64,000 nucleotides of DNA from Tritrichomonas musculus (Eukaryota; Parabasalia; Tritrichomonadida; Tritrichomonadidae), in NCBI GenBank assembly GCA_039105265.1, contig JAPFFF010000053.1, positions 496,001 to 560,000 of the forward strand, written 5' to 3'. Positions 19,543-29,546 of this stretch are shown here, one piece after another (positions within the stretch are counted from its first letter, which is position 1; every line of letters begins with the position of its first letter). The notes below the pieces were generated by a model, which was not told the origin of the DNA, searched no databases, and was given only the letters and a program-made list of their open reading frames with translations. A program made the translations under genes and the position numbers.

Positions 19543-22290
19543 ATGGCATCCCAAATAAGCAAGTTGCGTGTAAATGGCGTGTACAATCCAATTGGATATG
19601 ACACCAGTTCTCTTTCTTTTTCCTGGCTTGTTGAAGGAACCAAAGCCAAATCCCAAAAATCAGCCAGAGTCATCATCTCAACAGATCCAAGCTGTGACCC
19701 AAATAAAAAGGATCAACTAATTCATGATTCAGGTGTATCAGCTGAAATCAGCTCATTAGAATATAATCCCAATTTTGATACAAAGACTGTTCTTCATCCA
19801 AGGACCAGGTATTACTGGAAAGTTCAAGTTGAAACAGATCTCAATGAAAAATTAGAATCACCGGTCAGTTTCTTTGAAACATCAAAATTAAATGAACCAT
19901 GGACAGCCAAATGGATCGCAACTGAAAAAGTTGGCAAGATTACTCCACCTTATGTTAGAAAAGAATTCAATCTTTCCAAGAAGGTTAAAGAAGCCCGTGC
20001 TTACATGACTGGCTTTGGTCTTTTTGAATTATATGTTAATGGAAAAAGGCCCACCGAAGAATATTTCATTCCAGGCAATACAAACTATCGTTTGTGGGTC
20101 CAATATCACACATTTGATATCACAAGTTTATTGAGAGAAAACAAGAACGCAATTGGTGTTTTAATTGGTGACGGATGGGCAAGAGGAAGAGTTGGATATG
20201 ACATGCCATCTGCAGATTTCACAAGGAAAACTGATTACAGAGGAGTTCCTGTTGATTATGCAACTGATAGATATGAACTCATTTGTGAAGTTCATGTTAC
20301 TTATGAAGATGGAACAACAGAAGTCATCAATTCAGACGGAACTTGGAAATGTCACAAGAGCAACATTTTAATGAATGATATTTATGATGGTGAAATCCAA
20401 GATGCAAACTTAGTCATCCCGGGATGGAATGAACCAGGACTCGATGATAAAGATTGGTTTGAATGTAATGAAATCAACGAACCTCTTCATGAAAAATTGA
20501 CTCCAAGATTTGGTCTTCCTGTTGTTGTCAAAGAGCGCAGAAAGCCAAAGGAGATATTCACAGATCCAGCAGGAAACAGAGTTATTGATATGGGTCAAAA
20601 CATGACAGGTTGGATTGAGATGAAGATTTATGCACCCAAAGGATTTGAAGTCATTGTTGAACATGGTGAAATCTTACAAGAAGGAATCTTTTTCAGAGAC
20701 AACATTCGATCAGCTCTTCAACAATTCCGTTACATTTCTGATGGTAAAGAATTAGTTGTTCATTCTCATTTCACATATCATGGCTTCCGTTATGCTCGTT
20801 TAGTCCAATGGGAAGGACCAGTAAATATTGAAGACTTTGTTGGTTGCAATGTTTATTCTGACCTAGACATGGTTGGACATCTTGAAACAGGAGTTCCAAT
20901 TGTTAACAAATTCATCAGCAGCGGTTTCTGGAGTCAAAGAGACAACTTCTTGGATGTTCCAACAGATTGTCCACAAAGAGATGAAAGACTCGGATGGACA
21001 GCTGATGCACAAATATTCAGTGAAACAGCTATGTTCAACATGAACTGTTATGCTTTCTATCGTAAATATCTCAAAGATATTTTACTTCAACAAATCCGTG
21101 ATGGCGGAATTCCACCACTTTGGTGCCCACAATTTTTGGCCTTGAAAGACATTCTCTTCTTCCCAACAGATGGAATGATTGCATGGTCAGATGTTGCCAC
21201 TGTCATTCCTTGGAATGTCTACTTAATGAACGGAAAGAAACAAATTTTGCAAGACTACTTCGAAGCAATGACAATGTGGGTCGAAGTTATGTACAAGCAT
21301 GTTAAAGATGGTCTTTGGGACATCACCTATATGCAATTGTGCGATTGGCTTGCATTAGACGGACCAGATATTCCAGAAAATCATAGCCGCGTTATTGGTG
21401 GAACAGAGAACACATTCCAATGCTCTGCTTATTATTATTATTCTTTGAATTTGGTTTGCAAAGCTGCAAAAGTTCTCGGAAACAATGAAGCCTATGAGAA
21501 ATATCATAAAAGAGCTGAAGAAACATTGAAAGCTATCCGTAATGAATACTTCACACCAACAGGACGTTGTGCCATTCAAACGCAAACAGCACTTTCATTA
21601 GCAATCATTCTTGACTTGTATCCTGAAGGAACACTTCAAACAAGTGCAAACTCGCTTCATAAACTCCTTGAAAACAAGAACTTCCATCTTTGTACGGGAT
21701 TCATTGGAACACCAATTTTGTGCCGTGCTCTTGCCAAAGCAGGAAGGAATGAAGATGGTGTTACTACATTCCTCCAAGAAGATTATCCAGGCTGGCTTTA
21801 TCCAATCACAATGGATGCCACAACAACATGGGAAAGATGGGATTCAATGAGGCCAAATGGCAAAGTTTCACCAGAAGGAATGAACTCATTCAATCACTAT
21901 GCTTATGCATCTGTTCTAGAATGGATCTATTGCGACATCTGTGGTTTGAATCCTCTTAATGAATACCCAGGATTCAAGCGTGCTTTGTTCAAGCCGCATC
22001 CTGATGAAAGACTCCATTATGCAAAGGCTTCTCATGAATCACCAATGGGTCTTTATACTTGCGAATGGAAGATTGAAGGAGACAAAGTTCATTATTTATT
22101 CAGCATTCCTTATAATGCACAAGCCAAATTGGAATTGGTCGATTTGAAGAAAGGTGAAGTGTCTTCATCGACATGTGAAGTGACTGAGCAAGGCAACAAT
22201 GTCGTTTCAGATTTCTTGCCAAGTGGCAAATATGAAATTGTTTACAAATACAAGAAATCTGATTATCAATTGCCTAACAAATTCAAATAA
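19543..22290 (+). CDS. Alpha-L-rhamnosidase, GH78
   Basis: Predicted 915 residues, a usual size for the family, which removes terminal alpha-L-rhamnose from glycans and glycosides. The layout is an N-terminal beta-rich module, a concanavalin-like domain (TRKEFN-like VRKEFNLSKKVKEARAY near 143), then the (alpha/alpha)6 barrel. The signature DCPQRDERLGWTADAQIF lies near residue 476 and holds the acidic residues of the active site; WERWDSM and EGMNSFNHYAYASV near 765-785 are also typical. No signal peptide is apparent, so the enzyme may be cytosolic or leave by another route. Family members are mainly bacterial and fungal, so transfer into the protist lineage is plausible. The stop is followed by AAAAA with a TAAA overlap, as in trichomonad polyadenylation sites. 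Confidence 0.93.
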   Translation: MASQISKLRVNGVYNPIGYDTSSLSFSWLVEGTKAKSQKSARVIISTDPSCDPNKKDQLIHDSGVSAEISSLEYNPNFDTKTVLHPRTRYYWKVQVETDLNEKLESPVSFFETSKLNEPWTAKWIATEKVGKITPPYVRKEFNLSKKVKEARAYMTGFGLFELYVNGKRPTEEYFIPGNTNYRLWVQYHTFDITSLLRENKNAIGVLIGDGWARGRVGYDMPSADFTRKTDYRGVPVDYATDRYELICEVHVTYEDGTTEVINSDGTWKCHKSNILMNDIYDGEIQDANLVIPGWNEPGLDDKDWFECNEINEPLHEKLTPRFGLPVVVKERRKPKEIFTDPAGNRVIDMGQNMTGWIEMKIYAPKGFEVIVEHGEILQEGIFFRDNIRSALQQFRYISDGKELVVHSHFTYHGFRYARLVQWEGPVNIEDFVGCNVYSDLDMVGHLETGVPIVNKFISSGFWSQRDNFLDVPTDCPQRDERLGWTADAQIFSETAMFNMNCYAFYRKYLKDILLQQIRDGGIPPLWCPQFLALKDILFFPTDGMIAWSDVATVIPWNVYLMNGKKQILQDYFEAMTMWVEVMYKHVKDGLWDITYMQLCDWLALDGPDIPENHSRVIGGTENTFQCSAYYYYSLNLVCKAAKVLGNNEAYEKYHKRAEETLKAIRNEYFTPTGRCAIQTQTALSLAIILDLYPEGTLQTSANSLHKLLENKNFHLCTGFIGTPILCRALAKAGRNEDGVTTFLQEDYPGWLYPITMDATTTWERWDSMRPNGKVSPEGMNSFNHYAYASVLEWIYCDICGLNPLNEYPGFKRALFKPHPDERLHYAKASHESPMGLYTCEWKIEGDKVHYLFSIPYNAQAKLELVDLKKGEVSSSTCEVTEQGNNVVSDFLPSGKYEIVYKYKKSDYQLPNKFK

Positions 22291-22310
22291 AAAAAGACTC
22301 TAGTCTTTTT
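22291..22310 (+). terminator. Short hairpin directly after the rhamnosidase stop
   Basis: AAAAAGACT and AGTCTTTTT form a perfect 9-bp stem around CT, beginning immediately after the stop codon. A role in 3'-end formation is inferred from position only. Confidence 0.35.
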
Positions 22311-23079
22311 AATAAAAAGCTTTTAATTAATTACTTTTATGATTGTTTTCTTTTTGATATTGAATATTATTTAATAAAAAAAAAATTTGATAAAAAAAAA
22401 AAAAGTTATAGATGGTATTAATAAATCTATATTCATATGAAAGTGCTCTAATTTGCATATGATGATTATTTTTTTTTTTTTTTTTTTTTTTTTTAAAGCA
22501 ATTGAATATAATATGAGGCTAACTTTTTGAATACATGTGATAAATTTTTTCATATTATTTAATTTAAATGACAAATTTAATAATTTTTCTTCAGCGAAAG
22601 TATCTTTTGATTTTGGAAAGGAAAAAAATAATTTTTAAAAAAAGCATTTTATTAATATCACAAAAATCAAATTTATCCTCCTCACAAATTTTGAAAACAA
22701 TCCATTTTTAGTTATCCCCAATAATCAAAATTCAGTTGATTGATTTTTTGATAATTATTCTATTGAAAAACGATGATAAAAATTTTGGTTGCTTTAATTA
22801 AAAATTATTTAAATGATCCAAATAACGCCCAAAATAATAAGATTAAAAAGGTTTATATCAAAGTGCTTGATTAAAGATGTTGAAGTTACAGCATTGTAAA
22901 ATTGAGAAAAAATGTTAAATTTTTCAATTCCTTTCAAATTTGTAAAGAATTTTTGGAGGTTGCTTTAATTTATTTCAAAAAGTGAGAAATAAAAAATATA
23001 AAGCATTTGTTTCAAAGCACAAAAAAAAATTATATCACTTTTCATTTATTTTGAGCCATAAACATCAGCACAAAAAAAA
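22311..23079. other. Intergenic DNA
   Basis: A/T-rich with a run of 26 T at 22469-22494. TCACTTTTCATTTA at 23036-23049, about 30 bp ahead of the Myb ATG, resembles a trichomonad initiator. Nothing else supported. Confidence 0.4.
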
Positions 23080-24030
23080 ATGTTTCCATTTACTTCATTT
23101 GAAAACCAAATGGTTCAGTACGAAAAACAGAATGCACAGTTAATTCCTGTTCCAGTAATTGTTTCTATTCAGCCTTCATTGCAAATAATTGGAATGAATG
23201 TGAATAACATGTGTGCTCAATGTCAGCCAGGTTTGGAAAACAAAAATTTATCTGAATCCTGGGAACAAAGCTTAAAAATTAAAGAAAAATTAATCGAAAA
23301 CATGATAAATTGTAAATCTAAAGCAAAGAAAAACAATGAAAAAATCTTAGATTTAATGATTAAAGAATCAGATAAAAGCAAGTCAAGCAATCCTGAGAAT
23401 GATTCTACAAAAAAGAAGTCAAGAATACCTTTCACCAAGCAAGAAGATGAGAAACTTAAGTACTTGGTGAGAAATTTTGGTACCAAAAATTGGAAGGCTA
23501 TTGCTTTCTTCATGAATAAAAGAACAGCAAAGCAATGTCGAGATCGATATTCTAATTATCTCTTTCCAGGTTACTTCCAGGGTGAATGGACCAAAAAAGA
23601 AGATGATTTGTTAATGAAGCTATATAATGAGTTTGGTTCAAAATGGTCAGTTTTACAAACATATTTTCCTAATCGAAGTTCAAATTCTATTAAAAATCGT
23701 TGGTTTTATTTCCTTAGTAAAAACCAACAGTCAGGTATTGATGATGATAAAATGGTGAATGATGTTATTTCGAATAATATTGAAAATCCTAAAATGGAGT
23801 TTAATGAATTTGAAATGCCAAAAGATATGCAAGATAATAGAAATAATTGGATATCTGCTAATAATTCGGAGCTTGCTTTGAATCAAAGAGGAAATGATTT
23901 AAAAGTGAATTGTGATAACTTAAATGAAGAAGGAAAGAATGCATTTGATTTTGATTTAGAAGATAATGAAATCAATTGTAAATCATTATTAGATGATGAA
24001 TTATTTTTTTATAATAAAAATGATTATTAA
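23080..24030 (+). CDS. Two-repeat Myb-type DNA-binding protein
   Basis: Predicted 316 residues. Two Myb repeats lie near 117-163 (PFTKQEDEKLKYLV ... NWKAIAFFM ... QCRDRYSNYL) and 168-213 (GEWTKKEDDLLMKLYNEFG ... KWSVLQTYF ... SIKNRWFYFL). The hydrophobic core aromatic positions are kept: F/W, W, Y in repeat one and W, W, W in repeat two. The recognition helices KQCRDRYSNY and NSIKNRWFYF are typical of R2R3-like proteins that bind AAC-containing motifs. The N-terminal 110 residues are low in charge with a Lys/Ser-rich link; the C-terminus is acidic and Asn-rich, possibly an activation region. Trichomonads have many such factors, some known to control adhesin genes; targets here are unknown. 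The gene is solitary. Confidence 0.92.
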   Translation: MFPFTSFENQMVQYEKQNAQLIPVPVIVSIQPSLQIIGMNVNNMCAQCQPGLENKNLSESWEQSLKIKEKLIENMINCKSKAKKNNEKILDLMIKESDKSKSSNPENDSTKKKSRIPFTKQEDEKLKYLVRNFGTKNWKAIAFFMNKRTAKQCRDRYSNYLFPGYFQGEWTKKEDDLLMKLYNEFGSKWSVLQTYFPNRSSNSIKNRWFYFLSKNQQSGIDDDKMVNDVISNNIENPKMEFNEFEMPKDMQDNRNNWISANNSELALNQRGNDLKVNCDNLNEEGKNAFDFDLEDNEINCKSLLDDELFFYNKNDY

Positions 24031-24551
24031 TTCAATTACTAAAAAATAAGTAGAAAAAAGTCGATCATAAAATATCTATAATTGTTTTTTATTTATGATA
24101 TTAACCAAAAAAGAAGAGGATTTCTTTGTTTTCATGAAAACATTTTTTTAAAAAGTTTTTCTTCAAATTAAAACTAAATAAGATTTAAATGACAAAAAAG
24201 AATTATTATTATAAAAAAAAAAAAATTAGTTTATTATTTCGATGATATTTTAGTTTCAATTTTGAAAATATTATTCAAAAAATTCAAAAGATATTTGTCA
24301 GAAGAAAGAAATTTGGAGCACCATTGATGACCGTTTATTTGATATAGAAATTTTTAATTTTCTACTTCAAATATTATTTTTGATTTCGTGTTTATAATCT
24401 AAAATTATGAATATATTAAAATTATGTTAAAAATAAGGCAGCTGATTAATCATCTAAGACTTGAAATATTATATGCTTATAGAAAATTGGCAATAATTTG
24501 CATAAGAATTATAATTTGATTTATTATAATATGTATAAAAACTTTTTTTTA
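24031..24551. other. Intergenic DNA
   Basis: AT-rich spacer between the Myb gene and the tail of the decayed TPR-DnaJ gene; nothing supported. Confidence 0.4.
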
Positions 24552-25860
24552 TCAATTGAGTGCAAAAAAAAAAAGATTGTTATCTTTGATTATTAATACT
24601 TTCCATCCAAATATAGAATCATTAGACTCTGAAGTATTTTCTATTTTAGAAGAATCCATTTCATTTGAATCAAATGAATATGATTGATCATTTTCAGAAG
24701 AGTTTGAAGATTTATCATTTTTAGAAGAATTTGTTGTTGAATCGTTAAATGTTTCATATTCTCTTGTTGTAGTTCCAGTGTATTGATAATAATCTTCATA
24801 GCATTTATTCCATACATTTTCATGGTCGATTTTTTGCCAGGAAGAACATCTGTCAATTGGTGGCAAAAATCGTAAATATGTTTTGATTCTTCACGGTTAA
24901 TTAATTTCATCTTTTTTTCTGCTTCTTTCTTTTTCAAAGTTTCAAGAAAACGATCAGAAAGCCAACGAACTGCCAAATTACGGTATTATTTCTTAACTTC
25001 ACTGATATCGCGGCCTGGTTTCAATCTTAAAATAATGTAATAACTTATTCTTCTTTCATCTTCATGAAGCTTTTTTGTTTTGTTCAAATGAGCATTAAGT
25101 TCTCTATGAATTTTTTCGTCCTTTGTTAATTCAATCTCAATATGTTTCCTCGTTTAATGTACGAAAATTAATCGTTTTTTGTTTTTGAAATGATATCATT
25201 TAATAGTTTGATTGCTTCTTCGAATTTTTCATATCAAAATGAAAATGTCAATTTTGTTGATTTCTTGTGACTAAACTGAATTTTCGCTATTTGAGTACAT
25301 TTTCATGATTTGCCTGAATAATCGAAGGAATTGTAATGATTTGGCTGTTTCGTTTTGTGTAATGTATTCAATCAACTTCTGAAATGATTGCCCAATTAAA
25401 GTGATATCATTAACAATGACAGAATATTTCGATGATTGCTTATTATATTCTTTGAAATAAACTTCGGCATTACGAAAATTTTTGTTTTTCAGATTTTTGA
25501 ATCCTTTCATTGCTAAAAGTTCAAAGATTTTAAGTTTTTAAATAGATTGATTCAAAAAGATTGTCATCTTTTATTTGTAATGATATGTTAAGAGCTTTAA
25601 TATGAAATTATTTTAATAAATTGAAAATATAAATTAACTCAAGATATTTAAATATCGAAAAATGTAATGACGCTTTATTTGAGGATGCTAGTTGATATAA
25701 TGTATTGGCGTTGTGAACTTGTTTGATTAATGATTGATCTTGACTTCCACCAGCATATTTTTTAGCTTTTGATAGTAATCCTTCTTCCAAATATTTTTGC
25801 CCATTTTCAAGAGGACTGTTATTTTCTTCACTATTAATAGTGTGAAAAGTAGTTAAAAAA
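24552..25860 (-). pseudogene. Decayed TPR-DnaJ co-chaperone gene
   Basis: Read on the minus strand, pieces in order are ENGQKYLEEGLLSKAKKYAG (25.8 kb), a TPR-like helical stretch FKNLKNKNFRNAEVYFKEYN (25.5 kb), a J-domain-like stretch YYIILRLKPGRDISEVKK then YRNLAVRWLSDRFLETLKKK (about 25.05-24.93 kb), and a Ser/Asn-rich acidic tail. The J-domain is interrupted by an in-frame TAA, several frame changes separate the pieces, and the HPD tripeptide that stimulates Hsp70 reads LSD (24953-24961). Order TPR then J is that of DNAJC3/DNAJC7-type proteins. With stops, shifts and a lost HPD it is almost certainly dead. No ATG is clear at the 5' end. Confidence 0.65.
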
Positions 25861-27246
25861 TTTAAAATTTTAACCTTTAAAAACTTTTTTCAATTATGCT
25901 TTGATATAAAAATACGACAATATAATTATATAAAACAAACTTTTGAATTAGGAGGCTGTCGGCACACTTTTTCTGTTGCTTTTATTTTATAAAATAAATA
26001 CCATTATTTTATAGTATAATGAATTTTTCTTTGATATTATCAAATACTTATATTTTACATGTGGTATTTATTATATTTACATTGTTTTAAATAAGTGATT
26101 TGCCTTGTATTCTTTTTTATAAAATTATGAAAATTTTGATATCAATTTCTCATGATATAACAATAATCCGGCAATTCCCAAACTATAACAAAAAGTATTC
26201 CCCTTATATAACAATAATAATATAAAATGACTCTCATCTCAGTGTTAGTTTTGTAGTAAAATCATCCTGAAAATGCATTTTTTTGAATACTTTTATAAAA
26301 AATCGTTTTAATAAATTGAGAGACCTATTATCAAAAAGATACAGAATTAGTTCAGAAAACATTGAATTAAAAATTTGTTTTCCATATTCTCTAGTTTTTA
26401 TAATTTATTTTAAAATATAAAATATTATTATATCTTTAAAATATTATATATTAATTAATATTAGATTTGTAAGATATTACAAATCCTACATATTATGATA
26501 AAATAATTTTTCAAAAATAAGGAATTTGAATAATTTATATTTAAATTTTTGATCTATAAATATTGCAATGAAATTTGATTTTCGTTCAATCATTTTAATA
26601 TATAATGCTTTATTCAATATATTATATAAAATTCTATAATCATTCTCCATAATAGTGCTTTTGTAGAGAGAAACAAAAATTATGGAAATAATTGATTTTT
26701 CCTTTAGATGAATATATATACATCTTCTTATACATGAATAAATAAAAGTATTATGGCTGTAATAAAGAAATTCCAAAAGTGTTGTCGCAATTATTCGTAA
26801 TTATTCATTTTAGGGAATTAAACTTAAATATTTTGACAATGAAATAAATTAAATTGTAATAATATATATTATCTATAATATAAAGTGAATAATAAATAAA
26901 GAAAAAGATAGAAATAAAAACATCTGTTATAAAATTTCAAAGAAAATTAACTTTTTAAAGAAAATTCAGAACAGACGTTAACCATAATAAATATAAATAT
27001 CATGGAATATAGCATTTTAAAATTTAATATTAATCAAAAAAAATAAATATATGAATATATATAAATAAATAATACTATAAAATGTATTAAATATTGTATT
27101 TTTTTGCCGGCGGCCACCTTTTGAATTTAAAAAAGAAAAAATAAATTTGAGATAAAAAGTTCAAAATTTTAAAAAATGAAAGGAAAAAAAAAAAAGCAAG
27201 TGAAATTTGAAAGGAAAAATAATTGTTTGCATTTTGTTTTTTTAGA
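25861..27246. other. Intergenic DNA
   Basis: About 1.4 kb of A/T-rich DNA. A 96-codon minus frame at 26486-26776 has only AT-driven composition and is not called. TTTGCCGGCGGCCACC at 27105-27120 is a small GC-rich island of unknown meaning. Confidence 0.4.
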
Positions 27247-28305
27247 ATGCTTTTTTTCATCATAATGTTTCATATAATTTATTTAAGTTATAAATGCACG
27301 CATTCAAATATTGAAATTTCTCAGTTGATTCCCTGTATTTCGCCATCTTTATCAATTTATTACAATAGCAATTGGGTATCAATATCAATTGTCATGCCAG
27401 TTTACAACAAATATGAGTATCTCAATCGATCATTTGATTCATTTTTCAGTCAAACCCTTTCAAACATAGAATTAATAGTAGTTGATGATAATTCAAATGA
27501 CCATAGTCCACATTATGTACGAAAACTAATGGAAAATGACAATCGAATTAAATTAATTCAACATGTATACAATCAAGGAATTTGTGTTTCACGAATACAT
27601 GGGATAATCAATACATTTGGTGATTATATCATGTCATTAGATCCTGATGATTTATTATATCCCAACTCCTCAGAACTCTCATATAATTCTGCCATTGCAT
27701 TAGATGCAGATGTAGCTGAATTTAAAGTTTTTGTTATAAATTCAAGATTCAATTCAAATGTTTGGTTTCATTGTGGTTCAAATTCAACAAACGGTAATGA
27801 GCCAATTCTATCACAATTTCAAAGCATGCAAATTGAAGTATTGAACTGGAATCTCTGGTCACGAATCATTAAAAGGAGTATCTATATGAAAGCTATAAAA
27901 TTAATGCTTCCTTTTGTTCAAGATAAAAATATTTGTAATTCTGAGGACATGATTCATTTTGGTGCAATTTTTGTCTTTATGAAAAATTTTTTTTGTTTGG
28001 ATTTCTTCGCTTATATTTATTATTATTCTACAGCCGAAATTAATAATAAACCGGCTTATATGTCAAGATATCAGCAGTCAGTTCAATCTAAGTATGCTAA
28101 GGCTGTGGTAAGGTTTTTCTATTCAAAAAGAAATAACCTTGAAAATTGCACTCTGAACGAATTTCGTGTGAATTTTTATGAGGCCGATTTATATAGAAGA
28201 GTGAAGGATATTGTTAGAGTTCCTAATTCACTTTGTTCTGTTGATGTTCCTGGTTTTAAAATTTCCCATTTCACTGATATGGGATATTGTGTGTTTGAAC
28301 GATAA
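27247..28305 (+). CDS. Family 2 glycosyltransferase with N-terminal membrane anchor
   Basis: Start chosen at ATG 27247 (352 residues); the longer frame begins with TTG and has no advantage. A hydrophobic segment MLFFIIMFHIIYLSYKC suggests a signal anchor, so the enzyme is probably a type II Golgi or ER protein. The GT-A fold follows: SISIVMPVYNKYEYLNRSF, SQTLSNIELIVVDDNSND with the nucleotide-sugar-binding acids, and YIMSLDPDDLLYPNS with the DxD metal site. The remaining 180 residues are alpha-helical and diverged. GT2 enzymes transfer sugars from UDP or GDP donors; donor and acceptor are not predictable here. The trichomonad surface lipoglycan is one possible sink. It has no co-directional neighbour within 1 kb. 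Confidence 0.85.
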   Translation: MLFFIIMFHIIYLSYKCTHSNIEISQLIPCISPSLSIYYNSNWVSISIVMPVYNKYEYLNRSFDSFFSQTLSNIELIVVDDNSNDHSPHYVRKLMENDNRIKLIQHVYNQGICVSRIHGIINTFGDYIMSLDPDDLLYPNSSELSYNSAIALDADVAEFKVFVINSRFNSNVWFHCGSNSTNGNEPILSQFQSMQIEVLNWNLWSRIIKRSIYMKAIKLMLPFVQDKNICNSEDMIHFGAIFVFMKNFFCLDFFAYIYYYSTAEINNKPAYMSRYQQSVQSKYAKAVVRFFYSKRNNLENCTLNEFRVNFYEADLYRRVKDIVRVPNSLCSVDVPGFKISHFTDMGYCVFER

Positions 28306-28976
28306 TTTTTTTGTTCGGAGTTAAATAACACAGGACAAAAATATATGATGACATGAGTAGAAAATCATGTGTAGAAACAACAAAAACTAGTTTTAATATT
28401 CTTTTTTTTTTTTTTTTTTTTTTTTTTTGGGGGAAATACTTATCGCCCCCGATACTTATTGACCCCGGGGCGATAAGTATTCCCCTTTTTTTTTTGTCAT
28501 TTTCAAAAAAAAAAAAAAAAAAAACGTTTACAATTAAACATTGTGTTAATATAACAAAGAATATCTCAATATTAATGTCATTTATTAAATTATAGTTTGT
28601 GTATATTGATATACTAAATGCAATATAATATTTTAAATGTAATTTTTATTCTTAATTTTTTATATTCTCATGAAATATTTGAATTATTAATCATTTAAAA
28701 TAAATTTCAAATATCTTCTGGGGAAACCCAATTATTATTGATATAAAATGGATTTATCCTGTTTTTAACGTTTTGTTTAATTGCTATTACAAATTTTCAT
28801 AATCACATTTTTTTTGAATTCTCCTTTTACCCTCTGTCTACAAATTTGATGGAAATTGGCTGTTATTAAGAATTATTGTTTAATGTGTTTGGAAAATATC
28901 CAGCAATGGAATCAATTTTAAAAAGAAAAAATTCCTTTTCAAAAAAGAAATAATCCTTTATGAATAAAAAAAATTG
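28306..28976. other. Intergenic DNA with a T-run, GC-rich hairpin and A-run
   Basis: Holds a 27-T run (28402-28428), the hairpin at 28429-28485 and an A run at 28506-28524. Beyond that it is AT-rich spacer. Confidence 0.5.
28429..28485. repeat. GC-rich inverted repeat between homopolymer runs
   Basis: Left arm 28431-28449 and right arm 28467-28485 are reverse complements over about 19 bp with one extra A on the left; the core is ATACTTATCGCCCC. A third, direct, copy of the core (GATACTTATTGACCCC) fills the loop. The cluster has runs of G and C in DNA otherwise near 20% GC. Confidence 0.8.
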
Positions 28977-29279
28977 TGTAGCAAGAGAGATTGTGTCTCA
29001 ACTTTTTGAGAGAACTAATAGAAAAAAATGAGAAGAAAATGTAGAATAATATTTACTTAGACTATTCATGTTAAAAAAAAATGCGTCTTTTTATGTTACA
29101 AAATTTTTACCGATCCTTCCTTTTGATGTAAGTCTCGGTAAAAATTATGTAAAAATATAAAAAGATGCATCAATTTTTTTATTTACATGAATAATCTCAA
29201 AATATTATTCACCATTTTTCTCCTATTTTTCTTTCAATTTATTCTCTCAAAAAGTTGAGACATAATCTCTCTTGCTACA
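28977..29279. mobile_element. 303-bp foldback (MITE-like) element with 15-bp flanking duplication
   Basis: Starts TGTAGCAAGAGAGATT and ends in its reverse complement; the arms match for about 135 bp at roughly 80%, leaving almost no unique centre. GAATAAAAAAAATTG flanks it exactly on both sides (28962-28976 and 29280-29294), although part of that is an A run. No coding capacity. Target duplications of cut-and-paste elements are usually 2-11 bp, so 15 bp is unusual; chance extension through the A run could account for a part. Confidence 0.8.
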
Positions 29280-29316
29280 GAATAAAAAAAATTGAGCACC
29301 TTTTTGAAAGGCACGG

Positions 29317-29437
29317 CATTCAAAAAGTTACTTCATTTATATTTTTAATTATCTAGGTATCACTTTTTGAGTTTTGTAAAATACTCAAAAAGTTATAAAA
29401 CAGATAATTAAACATAAATTGAAGTAGCTTTTTGAAA
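29317..29437. repeat. Second, shorter inverted repeat
   Basis: Arms 29320-29354 and 29402-29435 are largely complementary (start TCAAAAAGTTACTTCATTTA), and a smaller inverted pair ACTTTTTGAGT/ACTCAAAAAGT is nested between them (29362-29372, 29383-29393). It could be a remnant foldback element. It is followed by a run of 42 A at 29457-29498. Confidence 0.6.
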
Positions 29438-29452
29438 AGTTTTGCCTTCATT

Positions 29453-29500
<48 letters not shown>

Positions 29501-29546
29501 TTTTTTTTTTAATAAGAATTTGTAAAAAATTTACTGAAAAAAGAAA

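Noticed and set aside
26486-26776. 96-codon minus-strand ORF
   Set aside because: Composition is Ile/Lys/Phe/Tyr from AT-rich DNA with no motif or support.
27223-27246. Upstream extension of the glycosyltransferase
   Set aside because: TTG start; ATG 27247 begins the membrane anchor directly.
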